Positions 9,002 to 16,863 of a stretch of DNA of 64,000 nt are shown here, in pieces. Within the stretch, counting starts at the first letter, position 1; each line of letters starts with the position of its first letter. The translations under genes were made by a program, and so were the position numbers. This DNA comes from Thiohalomonas sp041685045 (GTDB taxonomy: Bacteria > Pseudomonadota > Gammaproteobacteria > Thiohalomonadales > Thiohalomonadaceae): positions 1 to 64,000 of the forward strand of contig JAWLGP010000009.1 in assembly GCA_041685045.1 (NCBI GenBank), read 5' to 3'. A model generated the notes under the pieces. It saw nothing but the letters and a program-made list of their open reading frames with translations. It did not search any database and was not told where the DNA came from.

Positions 9002-10312
9002 TTAGATGTTCTTGATGAAAACCTTCGAGCGACGTTGGTAGTTGTACATGGCCTGCCGCGCTACCGGCAGGTCCTTCAGGGAGGCGTCACGGAACCCACG
9101 CTCCTGAAACCAGTGGGCGGTCCGGGTGGTGAGCACGAACAGCCGGCGAATGCCCAGCTGACGCGCCTTGCGTTCGATGTACTCAAACAGTTGGTCGCCG
9201 CGGCCCTCTTTTCGATAATCGCGATGGACCGCAAGACAGGCGAGTTCACCCACCCGCTCCTCCGGAAACGGATAGAGGCCGGCACAGCCGATGATCATGC
9301 CGTCGCGCTCGACCACGACGAAATGTTCGATCTCCATCTCCAGCAGTTCACGGGAGCGGCGCACCAGCACCCCTTCCGACTCCAGGGGGGCAATCAGTTC
9401 CAGGATACCGCCGACGTCGTCGATGGTGGCCTGCCGGGTGTCCTCGAACAGCTCGCCGGTGACCAGCGTGCCGACTCCGTCGCGGGTAAACAGCTCCAGC
9501 AGCAGGGAGCCGTCCTGGTGGCGGTCGATCAGATGGGCGCGGCGCACACCGCTGGCGCAGGCAAACTGCGCGGAAAACAGGCTCTTTGCGATCCCTTCGG
9601 GGATGTCGCCGTGGCCGTTGAACAGGTGCTCTGCCTCTTTCAGCCCGATCTCCCGTACCAACTCGCCATCTTCGTTCAGCAGCCCGGGGCCGTCGACCAG
9701 ATAGATCAGCTTGTCCGCCTTGAGCTGCACCGCGGCAGCCGTGGCCACATCCTCGGCGCTGAGGTTGAAGATCTCCCCCGTCGGCGAATACCCGAGGGGA
9801 GAGAGCAGGACGATGGCCCCCTCTTCGAGTTGCCGGCCAATGGCATCGACCGCGACCCGCCGCACCTCGCCGGTGTGCAGGTAGTCGACGCCCTCGCGCA
9901 CCCCCAATGGCTGAGCGGTGACGAAGTTGCCGGAGGCGACCTTGATGGCCGCGCCCGCCATGGGGGAGTTGGCCAGGCCCATGGAGAGCAGCGCCTCGAT
10001 CTCGACCCGAACCGTGCCGGCCGCCTCCTTGACGCAGGCCAGCGCGGCATCGTCGGTGACCCGCAGGCCATTGACGTACTGCATCTCGACGCCGCGCGCC
10101 CGCAGCCGCTGTTCGATCTGCGGCCGTGCGCCGTGGGCGAGGATCAGCCGCACGCCCAGGCTGTTGAGCAGGGCAATGTCGTGCACCAGACCCGCAAACT
10201 GCTTCTCCGCCACCACCTCGCCACCGAAGGCGATAACAAAGGTGCGGCCGCGAAACGCATTGATATACGGTGCAGAGTTGCGGAACCAGTGGACGAAGTG
10301 CTGGGCCTCCAT
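9002..10312 (-). CDS. argA: N-acetylglutamate synthase ArgA
   Basis: A 436-residue enzyme, close to the 443 of E. coli ArgA. It acetylates glutamate with acetyl-CoA in the first step of arginine synthesis. The N-terminal amino-acid-kinase-like domain (about 1-290, with FVIAFGGEVVAEKQFAGLVH) binds the feedback inhibitor arginine; the C-terminal GNAT domain (about 295-436, with AVHRDYRKEGRGDQLFEYIE) carries catalysis. The start ATG at 10312 gives the canonical opening MEAQHFVHWFRNSAPYINAF; the frame is open further upstream into repeat-like DNA. A GTAGGTGG/CCACCTAC inverted repeat lies at 10467-10501 between argE and argA. Confidence 0.95.
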   Translation of the reverse strand: MEAQHFVHWFRNSAPYINAFRGRTFVIAFGGEVVAEKQFAGLVHDIALLNSLGVRLILAHGARPQIEQRLRARGVEMQYVNGLRVTDDAALACVKEAAGTVRVEIEALLSMGLANSPMAGAAIKVASGNFVTAQPLGVREGVDYLHTGEVRRVAVDAIGRQLEEGAIVLLSPLGYSPTGEIFNLSAEDVATAAAVQLKADKLIYLVDGPGLLNEDGELVREIGLKEAEHLFNGHGDIPEGIAKSLFSAQFACASGVRRAHLIDRHQDGSLLLELFTRDGVGTLVTGELFEDTRQATIDDVGGILELIAPLESEGVLVRRSRELLEMEIEHFVVVERDGMIIGCAGLYPFPEERVGELACLAVHRDYRKEGRGDQLFEYIERKARQLGIRRLFVLTTRTAHWFQERGFRDASLKDLPVARQAMYNYQRRSKVFIKNI

Positions 10313-10514
10313 GGGGTACTGCTCGTTCAACGATCGGCCTCTTGAGTCCGGTGTGACGGGAAAGGCAACTATTGTCGGGGCGGGGGGCGCGGGGCGCAAG
10401 CTCCTTGGCTTCGGTGGGGTTTGTGCCGGGAAAAAACCTGTCGCAGAGACGCAGAGGGGAGAATGGTAGGTGGCATATGGGGGGGGCCACATTCCACCTA
10501 CCGCATTCATCTAC

Positions 10515-11663
10515 CTACAGGCAGAACTTTTCGATCAACCCGGCAAGAATATCCACCGTCGGCCGCAGCCGGTCCATGGCCAGGTACTCGTCCGGCTGGT
10601 GCGCCTGGGCGATGTCGCCGGGGCCGAGGATCAGGGTCTCCATGCCCAACTCGGTGAAATAGGGGCCTTCGGTACCGAAGGCGACCGCCTCCGGGGCGTG
10701 GCCGGTGAGGCGCTGGGCCTCGCGCACCAGCGCCGAGGTGGCGTCGGTGTGCAGGGGCGGTGTGCCGTGGAACAGCGGGCGGCGCTCCCATTCCAGTTGT
10801 GATCCGGCCAACAGCCGTTGCAGACGGGCATCGAGGGTGCGGCGCAGCTCGTCGAGCTCCATGCCGGGCAGCGGGCGCAGGTCGAAGTGCAGTTCGCAGG
10901 CGCCGCAGATCCGGTTGGGGTTGTCGCCGCCGTGGATGTGGCCCAGATTGAGGGTCGGCACCGGCACGGCAAACTGCGGGTCGCGATGGGTCGCCTGAAG
11001 CTGCTCACGCCAGGCCAGCAGGTCGCCGATGACCTTGTGCATCCCCTCCAGCGCGTTCACCCCCAGCGACGGGTCACTGGAGTGACCGGAGCGGCCGGTG
11101 AGGTGCACCGCCTCCATCATGATCCCCTTGTGGGCGTTGACCGGACGCAGGTTGGTCGGCTCGCCGATCACCGCATAGCGCGCCTTCGGCTTGCCCAGAT
11201 CGACCAGTGCCTGGGCGCCGTCCATCGAGCTCTCTTCATCGGCGGTGGCGAGGACGATCAGCGGCTGCTTGAACCGCTTCGGATCGAACCGCTGCGCCGC
11301 CTCGATGGCCAGTGCAAAGAAGCCCTTCATGTCGCAGATGCCGAGCCCGTGCAAGCGCCCGTCCCGTTCGGTGAGCGTAAAAGGGTCGGAGCGCCAGCGG
11401 CTCTCGTCGTAGGGCACGGTGTCGGTGTGACCGGCGAGCACCAGGCCACCGGGACCGCTACCCAGGGTGGCGATCAAGTTGGCCTTCTCCGGCTGGCTCG
11501 GCAGCGGCAGTTCCTCGACCGCGAAACCGGCGTCGCGCAGCCAGCTGCCGAGCCGGTCGATGACCGCCCGGTTGCTGGTGTCGAAGGCGGGACTGACTGA
11601 ACTCATCGACGGGATCGCGATGAGTTCGGTGAGCATCTCCAGAGTGGAAGGCAGTCGTGTCAT
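10515..11663 (-). CDS. argE: Acetylornithine deacetylase ArgE
   Basis: A 382-residue M20-family zinc hydrolase that removes acetate from N-acetylornithine in the linear arginine pathway. Metal-site motifs are visible: LVLAGHTDTVP, GICDMKGFFA and ATADEESSMDGA, with the dimerisation-domain motif GRSGHSSDPSLGVNALEGM. The ATG at 11663 begins MTRLPSTLEMLTELIAIPSM; the frame runs on upstream into the divergent promoter region. Having both argA and argE indicates the linear rather than cyclic pathway. It is first of the argE-argA-dam-ank run and divergent from the GNAT/C39 gene. Confidence 0.93.
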   Translation of the reverse strand: MTRLPSTLEMLTELIAIPSMSSVSPAFDTSNRAVIDRLGSWLRDAGFAVEELPLPSQPEKANLIATLGSGPGGLVLAGHTDTVPYDESRWRSDPFTLTERDGRLHGLGICDMKGFFALAIEAAQRFDPKRFKQPLIVLATADEESSMDGAQALVDLGKPKARYAVIGEPTNLRPVNAHKGIMMEAVHLTGRSGHSSDPSLGVNALEGMHKVIGDLLAWREQLQATHRDPQFAVPVPTLNLGHIHGGDNPNRICGACELHFDLRPLPGMELDELRRTLDARLQRLLAGSQLEWERRPLFHGTPPLHTDATSALVREAQRLTGHAPEAVAFGTEGPYFTELGMETLILGPGDIAQAHQPDEYLAMDRLRPTVDILAGLIEKFCL

Positions 11664-11781
11664 AACGGGGATTGTGGACCGCCGGAAACTGCCCGGCAAG
11701 CAGCCGAAAACACCGATGGCAGATCGCGACGGCGACGTGCTAGAGTTCGCGCGTCGTCCCCCTTCTTCCGGACCCCTGCCG

Positions 11782-12882
11782 ATGATTCGCCCCGCCGAGT
11801 TGCGCGACCTGGACGCCCTGGTGGCGATCGAGAACCGCTGCTTCGACAGTGACCGTCTGTCGCGGCGCAGCTTCCGGCACATGCTCACCCGCGGTAACGC
11901 TGCGATGCTGGTGTACGAGCAGGAGGAGGGCCGCGTATGCGGCTACATTCTGCTGCTGTTCCATGCCGGTACGCTGCTTGCCCGCCTCTACTCCATCGCG
12001 GTCGACCCGAGCTGTCGCCGCGAGGGGATCGGCAACGCCCTGATGGAGGCGGGTGAGCAGGCCGCGCTCGATCACGGCTGTGCCTACGTGCGGCTCGAGG
12101 TGCGCCCCGACAACTCCGGCTCTATCGCCCTGTACCGGCGGCGCGGCTACCGCCAGTTCGGCATGTACTCCGACTATTACGAAGACCACGCCGACGCACT
12201 GCGTTTCGAAAAGGCGCTGACCGTGGTGAAGCCGGAGCTGGCCAATGTGCCCTACTACCGGCAAACCCTGGACTTCACCTGCGGCCCGGCGTCACTGATG
12301 ATGGCCATGAAGGCGCTGGACCCTGACCTGGCGCTTGACCGCTCGCTGGAGCTGCGGTTATGGCGTGAAGCCACCACCATCTATATGACCTCCGGGCATG
12401 GCGGCTGTGGCCCCTACGGCATGGCACTGGCGGCCTGGCACCGGGGTTTCGACGTGGACCTGTTCGTCAATGACGATGCGGCACTGTTCGTCGATTCGGT
12501 GCGAAGTGAAGAGAAGAAAGCGGTGATTCGCCTGGTGCAGGAGGACTTTCTACGGGAGATCGCCGGCACCGGCATCCGTATCCACTACGGCCCGCTCGCC
12601 GCCGATGACATGAAGGCACGCTTCGACGCCGGCGGCGGCATACCGGTGGTGCTGATTAGCTCCTATCGTATTTATCAGGAGAAGTTTCCCCATTGGGTGG
12701 TCGTCTCCGGGTTCGACGAACATTTTATTTATGTACATGACCCTTTTGTGGACGAAGAGAAACGCAAGAGCGAGATGGATTGCATCAACATGCCGATTTT
12801 GCACAGTGAGTTCGAGCACATGGCGCGCTATGGCAAGTCGGGCATGCGCGCCGCGTTGGTGATCGCCCGTCGAGACCACTGA
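11782..12882 (+). CDS. GNAT acetyltransferase fused to C39-like cysteine peptidase
   Basis: A 366-residue two-domain protein. Residues 1-145 form a RimI-like GNAT domain with the acetyl-CoA loop CRREGIGNAL. Residues 150-360 resemble peptidase family C39/papain-like enzymes, with candidate nucleophile C167 in LDFTCGPASLMMA, H304 in FPHWVVVSG and D320 in YVHDPF. Fusions of this type occur beside RimK-like ATP-grasp ligases, as here (9 bases to the next gene), and have been proposed to make or trim a modified peptide or protein tail. No substrate is known. An alternative start at ATG 11716 adds 22 residues. Confidence 0.85.
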   Translation: MIRPAELRDLDALVAIENRCFDSDRLSRRSFRHMLTRGNAAMLVYEQEEGRVCGYILLLFHAGTLLARLYSIAVDPSCRREGIGNALMEAGEQAALDHGCAYVRLEVRPDNSGSIALYRRRGYRQFGMYSDYYEDHADALRFEKALTVVKPELANVPYYRQTLDFTCGPASLMMAMKALDPDLALDRSLELRLWREATTIYMTSGHGGCGPYGMALAAWHRGFDVDLFVNDDAALFVDSVRSEEKKAVIRLVQEDFLREIAGTGIRIHYGPLAADDMKARFDAGGGIPVVLISSYRIYQEKFPHWVVVSGFDEHFIYVHDPFVDEEKRKSEMDCINMPILHSEFEHMARYGKSGMRAALVIARRDH

Positions 12883-12891
12883 GGAGCACCC

Positions 12892-14364
12892 GTGACTCAA
12901 CAGATCATCGTCGTCGAAGACAGTGCCGATTGGAAATTCGGCGAGGTCGGCTGCCCGGTCGTCCATGTCGACGATTACCTGACCGGGCGTGAATATCACA
13001 AGCTGAAGCACGTCCAGGTCATCAATCTGTGCCGTAGCTATAAGTACCTGACCATCGGTTATTACTGCTCGCTGCTGGCCGAGGCGCGTCGTCACCGGGC
13101 CACCCCTTCGGTCAAGAGCATGCTGGATCTCTCCAGCAAGGCGATGTACGGCCTGGATGCGGTCAACCTCGACGAGCAGATCCAAAAGGGATTCCGTCGC
13201 AAGCGCGACCAATTGGGCGATGAACTTCGGCTGGAGATCTATTTCGGTCAGTGCGGGGTCCCGGCGCTGGCCGACCTGGCTCGACAGATCTTCGAAACCT
13301 TTCCGGCACCGTTGCTGCGGGTCACCTTCGAAAAGCACGACAAGTGGCGCCTGACGGCGATTCGCGCGCTGGGACTGCACCGGGTGCCGAAACCGGATCG
13401 GGAGCGGTTTGCGGAGGCACTGCGCGGCTATCTCGCCAAGCGCTGGCGTTCGCCCAAGGCCCGTCCGACATCGCGGTATGACCTGGCCATTCTCCACAAT
13501 CCCGCCGACCCGCTGCCGCCTTCCGATGCGCGTGCCCTCAAAAATTTCATCAAGGCGGGGCGTGCCCAGGGTGTGGACGTCGAACTCATCGAACGCAAGG
13601 ACTACGCGCGCCTTGCGGAGTACGATGCCCTGTTCATTCGCGATACCACCCGTATCAACCACTACACCTATCGCTTTGCCAAACGGGCGGAGAGCGAGGG
13701 CATGGTGGTCATCGACGACCCGCAATCCATCCTGCGCTGCACCAACAAGGTCTATCTGGCGGAGTTGCTGCGGGCGCACAAGGTGCCGACCCCGCGCACT
13801 GTCATCGCCGGCCGCAACGACCTGGATGCCGCCGAGCAGGCCATCGGCTACCCGATGGTGCTGAAGGTGCCGGACGGCTCGTTTTCACGCGGCGTCGTCA
13901 AGGCGGAAAACCGCGCCCAGATGCTGGAGAGCGCGTCTGCGCTGTTCGACAGTTCCGAGCTGATCCTGGTGCAGGAGTTCCTCTACACCGAATTCGACTG
14001 GCGCATCGGCGTGCTCAATCGCAAGCCGATCTTCGCCTGTCAATATTTCATGTCGAAAAAGCACTGGCAGATCGTTCACTACAAACAGTCCGGCAGTTTC
14101 TCTCAAGGCGGCTGGCGCACGGTGGCGCTCGAGGACGCCCCGGCGGAAGTGGTCAATGTGGCTTTAAAGGCGGCCAACCTGATCGGCGACGGGCTCTACG
14201 GCGTCGACACCAAGCACACCGCCGATGGCGTCTATGTGATCGAGGTGAACGACAACCCCAACATCGAGTCGGCGGTCGAGGATGGCGTGCTCAAGGACAA
14301 GCTCTACGACACCATCATCGGCGAGTTCGTGCGCCGGCTGGATGATCGGCATCGGCGGGGATAG
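12892..14364 (+). CDS. RimK-like ATP-grasp ligase with RLAN N-terminal domain
   Basis: A 490-residue protein. The N-terminal half (about 1-190) has the RimK-like ATP-grasp N-terminal (RLAN) type sequence; the C-terminal half (about 285-480) is an ATP-grasp domain with YPMVLKVPDGSFSRGV, the nucleotide-binding strand LILVQEFLYTEFDWRIGVL and the Mg-binding VIEVNDNPNIES. Such enzymes join an amino acid to a carboxyl group through an acyl phosphate. The start is GTG 12892 with GAGGAG 8 bases before it. Length and extra domain separate it from true RimK (about 300 residues), so ribosomal S6 is not a safe substrate guess; it probably acts with the preceding GNAT/C39 protein. Confidence 0.88.
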   Translation: MTQQIIVVEDSADWKFGEVGCPVVHVDDYLTGREYHKLKHVQVINLCRSYKYLTIGYYCSLLAEARRHRATPSVKSMLDLSSKAMYGLDAVNLDEQIQKGFRRKRDQLGDELRLEIYFGQCGVPALADLARQIFETFPAPLLRVTFEKHDKWRLTAIRALGLHRVPKPDRERFAEALRGYLAKRWRSPKARPTSRYDLAILHNPADPLPPSDARALKNFIKAGRAQGVDVELIERKDYARLAEYDALFIRDTTRINHYTYRFAKRAESEGMVVIDDPQSILRCTNKVYLAELLRAHKVPTPRTVIAGRNDLDAAEQAIGYPMVLKVPDGSFSRGVVKAENRAQMLESASALFDSSELILVQEFLYTEFDWRIGVLNRKPIFACQYFMSKKHWQIVHYKQSGSFSQGGWRTVALEDAPAEVVNVALKAANLIGDGLYGVDTKHTADGVYVIEVNDNPNIESAVEDGVLKDKLYDTIIGEFVRRLDDRHRRG

Positions 14365-14398
14365 GTGCTGTGAAGAGGATTAACAGGATGATGAGTCT

Positions 14399-14493
14399 GT
14401 AGGATGGGCAAAGGAGCGGAGCGACGTGCCCATCGCGACGTTCCCATCGATTGGGCGTCGATTGATGGGCACGCTCCGCTTTGCCCATCCTAC
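14399..14493. repeat. GTAGGATGGGCAAAG palindromic element
   Basis: Begins GTAGGATGGGCAAAG and ends CTTTGCCCATCCTAC, with two internal GATGGGCACG-type arms that allow nested hairpins. Same family as the elements at 31891, 42527 and 58262-58981. It fills the gap after the RimK-like gene and is preceded by an AGGATTAACAGGATGATGAG fragment of the second repeat family. Confidence 0.75.
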
Positions 14494-14528
14494 GAAGACG
14501 AACCAGCCCCATACGTGGGGTCAAAAAT

Positions 14529-14560
14529 CTCTGCGCCTCTGCGCCTCTGCGTCTCTGCGG
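14529..14560. repeat. CTCTGCGCCTCTGCG repeat block
   Basis: Short tandem repeat of CTCTGCG(C/T)CT units just downstream of the outer-membrane barrel stop. Same family as CGCAGAGGCGCAGAG at 871 and 1057 and CGCAGAGACGCAGAG near 10442. Confidence 0.65.
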
Positions 14561-14569
14561 CGGTTTTTT

Positions 14570-15964
14570 TCAAAACGAATACCTCAATTCCGCAAACACC
14601 AGGTCGCTGTCACCGATGGTGGTGAACGGCACGCTGTCGCCGCCGTGATAGAGCACCGTACCGCCGGTGACGGTGAGGGCGTCGCGGATGTCGTAGGCGA
14701 GGGAGATACGGGAGAAGCCGCCGCCTTCACCGAGGTCGGTGAGGGTGTTCAAGCCGACCAGATGGAGGGTGTCGTGGCGGAAGTCCTGTTGGTAGCGCAC
14801 TGCGGTCTGCAGCGTATCCGCGTCGACCTCCATGCCGGCCTGGTGGGCGTGCACGTGGCGGTCGACGATCTCCAGCGACAGGCTCGCCTCGGCGAAGCCG
14901 GCATATTCGGCACCGAGCAGCAGGTCGGTGCGGCGCTTGCTGTCGGCGGCGCCGGCATAGCGGAGATCGCTGAAATGCGCCGCTTCGCCCTTCAGCAACC
15001 AGTTGCCCCGTGCCACGTTGACCGCTGTGCCGAGCATGGTGGTGCGGTTGTGGGCGAGGAACGGCGATCCGGCACCGGCAATGACATGGGGCCGATCATC
15101 GTGCACCCGGGCCCAGTAGAGGCTCAAGTCCCAACCGGAAAAGATGCCGTTGGCCGCGGCGGCAAACTCGGTGTTGTCGCCAGCGTCGTCCGGGATCCGT
15201 TCAGGCAGCGGCGGCACGGGGGCCGGATAAAAGGCGGAGCCGAACGGCGCCCGCTTGTCGAAGCGGACCTCGTGGATCGCGAGCAGACTGAGGTTCCAGT
15301 CGCCCCGGTAGTAGTCGGCACGGGTCATGGCCAGCGGCAGGCGCAGGTCCTCGATGTCGACGATGCCGGGTTCGCGGGCATCGAGCGGGTTGAGCACATC
15401 GGTCACCCGCAGATTCTCGGACTTGCCCCACACCACCAGCTGGCGACCGACCTTCAGGTCCAATCGCGGCGACAGGCGACCGCGCAGCCATGCCTCGCCG
15501 AGCTCGGCTTCCTGCTCGAATTCATCCAATACTTCTTCGGTGTAATCGTCGCGACTGTTGATGGTGTATGCCAGATCGCCGTACAGATAGCCGCCGATTC
15601 GCGCCTGCCAATCGCGGGAGAGGTTGGCATCCAGTTGCAGGTTGAGTTTGGTGCGCAGCCGCTCCAGTCCGTGCAGGTTTGCCGGACTGGGCGACGTCGG
15701 CTCGCCCACGAAATAGACCGCCGATTCGGCCAGCGACCCGCTCAGCTGCCAATCCTTTTCCCGTCGAACCAGTGGTGTAGCCTCCGTGACGGGGGGGGCC
15801 CCGTCTTCGAAGCCTTCGAGGATGTCCTCCAGCGAGGAGGGAACTGCCCCCTGCTCCGGCAGCGTCTCGAATCCTTCCAGCACCTCGTCCAGGCCCGGCT
15901 CCTGCGCCACGGCCGCGCTGGCGGCCAGCAGCAGCGGCAGCAGGCGCCGATGGCGCCCTCGCAT
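14570..15964 (-). CDS. Outer-membrane beta-barrel protein (DUF1302-like)
   Basis: A 464-residue exported protein: signal peptide MRGRHRRLLPLLLAASAAVA, then an acidic linker repeating LEGFE (ETLPEQ, EDILEGFEDG), then alternating amphipathic strands ending in the terminal phenylalanine expected of a BAM-assembled barrel (LVFAELRYSF). A GRQLVVWGKSENLRVTDVLN-type segment is typical of DUF1302-like barrels encoded with MMPL pumps and LolA-like proteins. The ATG at 15964 shares one base with the upstream stop (TGATG), so the two are coupled. Likely the outer-membrane end of a lipid or hydrophobic-compound transport route. Confidence 0.8.
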   Translation of the reverse strand: MRGRHRRLLPLLLAASAAVAQEPGLDEVLEGFETLPEQGAVPSSLEDILEGFEDGAPPVTEATPLVRREKDWQLSGSLAESAVYFVGEPTSPSPANLHGLERLRTKLNLQLDANLSRDWQARIGGYLYGDLAYTINSRDDYTEEVLDEFEQEAELGEAWLRGRLSPRLDLKVGRQLVVWGKSENLRVTDVLNPLDAREPGIVDIEDLRLPLAMTRADYYRGDWNLSLLAIHEVRFDKRAPFGSAFYPAPVPPLPERIPDDAGDNTEFAAAANGIFSGWDLSLYWARVHDDRPHVIAGAGSPFLAHNRTTMLGTAVNVARGNWLLKGEAAHFSDLRYAGAADSKRRTDLLLGAEYAGFAEASLSLEIVDRHVHAHQAGMEVDADTLQTAVRYQQDFRHDTLHLVGLNTLTDLGEGGGFSRISLAYDIRDALTVTGGTVLYHGGDSVPFTTIGDSDLVFAELRYSF

Positions 15965-16767
15965 CACAGGCCCTTCTCCAGCTGCCGCACACTGAACATC
16001 TCAGGGGGCAGCTCCTGGTTGTAGCGGACATTGTGAAAGCGCATCACCGTATGGTGCTCGGTGGCCTTGCCTTTCTTGGTGGTCATGGTCATCTCCAGCG
16101 CCGTCCAGATCCCGTCGATCTGCTCGACCCGCGGCACGTCCATGTACTTGAGCTTGTTGCCCTCCTTCACCCAGTGCACGGCGCGCACCACCATGAAGTT
16201 GTCCTGGCGCACGAATACCACCGACTTGGCGTAGCCGGTCTCCCGGACCTCCTTGTCGGTGGTCGGGATCGCCTCGATGACCCAGACCTTCTCTCCCCGC
16301 ACTTCGTCTTCCTTCAAGATCTTGAAGTCGTAGGCGTCCAAATTTTTTCGGGTCATATCGGCGTAGTTGAAGTCGGAGCCCATGAAGCTGCCGGACTTGT
16401 CGGACGAGGCGATGCGTTTGGTCTTGCGCAGCGCCGGCAGGTAGAGCCACTGGTCGTCGTCGGCCTCGTAGGCGTCGTAGTCATAGGTGAGAAAGGCGGT
16501 GTCCTTCACGTCGGCCGGCTCGACGAAGAACATGATGCGCTGCCGATCTTCCCCCTTGTCCTTGCCGTAACTGCGGATCTTGCGCACCCGCTCGTTGCCG
16601 TTGCGGTCGACCAAAACCATCTCCATGTCGGAGACGCTGTTGTCGCCGTCGTCACGATCGTCTACCCGTTGCATGACCTCGCGCGCACTCAACTCGGCCT
16701 GGGCGGGCAGTAACCAACCCGCCATCAGCAGTGCAGTGATCGTGGTCAGGATGATGCGTCGGTTCAT
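15964..16767 (-). CDS. Outer-membrane lipoprotein-sorting-like periplasmic protein (LolA/B fold)
   Basis: A 267-residue secreted protein with signal peptide MNRRIILTTITALLMAGWLL...AQA. It is followed by a domain characteristic of the outer-membrane lipoprotein-sorting superfamily: SDMEMVLVDRNGNERVRKIR, MFFVEPADVKDTAFLTYDY and WLYLPALRKTKRIASSDKSG. These proteins carry hydrophobic ligands across the periplasm and are often encoded next to MMPL pumps. ATG 16767 is chosen for the GAGGAGG about 6 bases upstream; the ATG at 16797 lies inside a repeat. It follows the MMPL gene by 96 bases that hold the ATCCGCAAATGAACGC inverted repeat. Confidence 0.85.
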   Translation of the reverse strand: MNRRIILTTITALLMAGWLLPAQAELSAREVMQRVDDRDDGDNSVSDMEMVLVDRNGNERVRKIRSYGKDKGEDRQRIMFFVEPADVKDTAFLTYDYDAYEADDDQWLYLPALRKTKRIASSDKSGSFMGSDFNYADMTRKNLDAYDFKILKEDEVRGEKVWVIEAIPTTDKEVRETGYAKSVVFVRQDNFMVVRAVHWVKEGNKLKYMDVPRVEQIDGIWTALEMTMTTKKGKATEHHTVMRFHNVRYNQELPPEMFSVRQLEKGL

Positions 16768-16788
16768 TGCGGCCTCCTCTGGTTCATT

Positions 16789-16855
16789 GATCCGCAAATG
16801 AACGCATTGGCTTCAACAAAGGTCCATTTGCGTTTTCCGCGTTCATTTGCGGATC
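16789..16855. repeat. GATCCGCAAATGAACGC inverted repeat
   Basis: GATCCGCAAATGAACGC at 16789-16805 is repeated in inverse at 16839-16855 around a 33-base loop. It is one of a dispersed family also found at 46492-46556, 48514-48613 and 48733-48764. Confidence 0.75.
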
Positions 16856-16863
16856 CCAATCAA

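Noticed and set aside
14426..16024. Long plus-strand open frame of 532 codons
   Set aside because: It lies opposite the outer-membrane barrel gene; its composition is typical of antisense frames in GC-rich genes and it has no recognisable domain.
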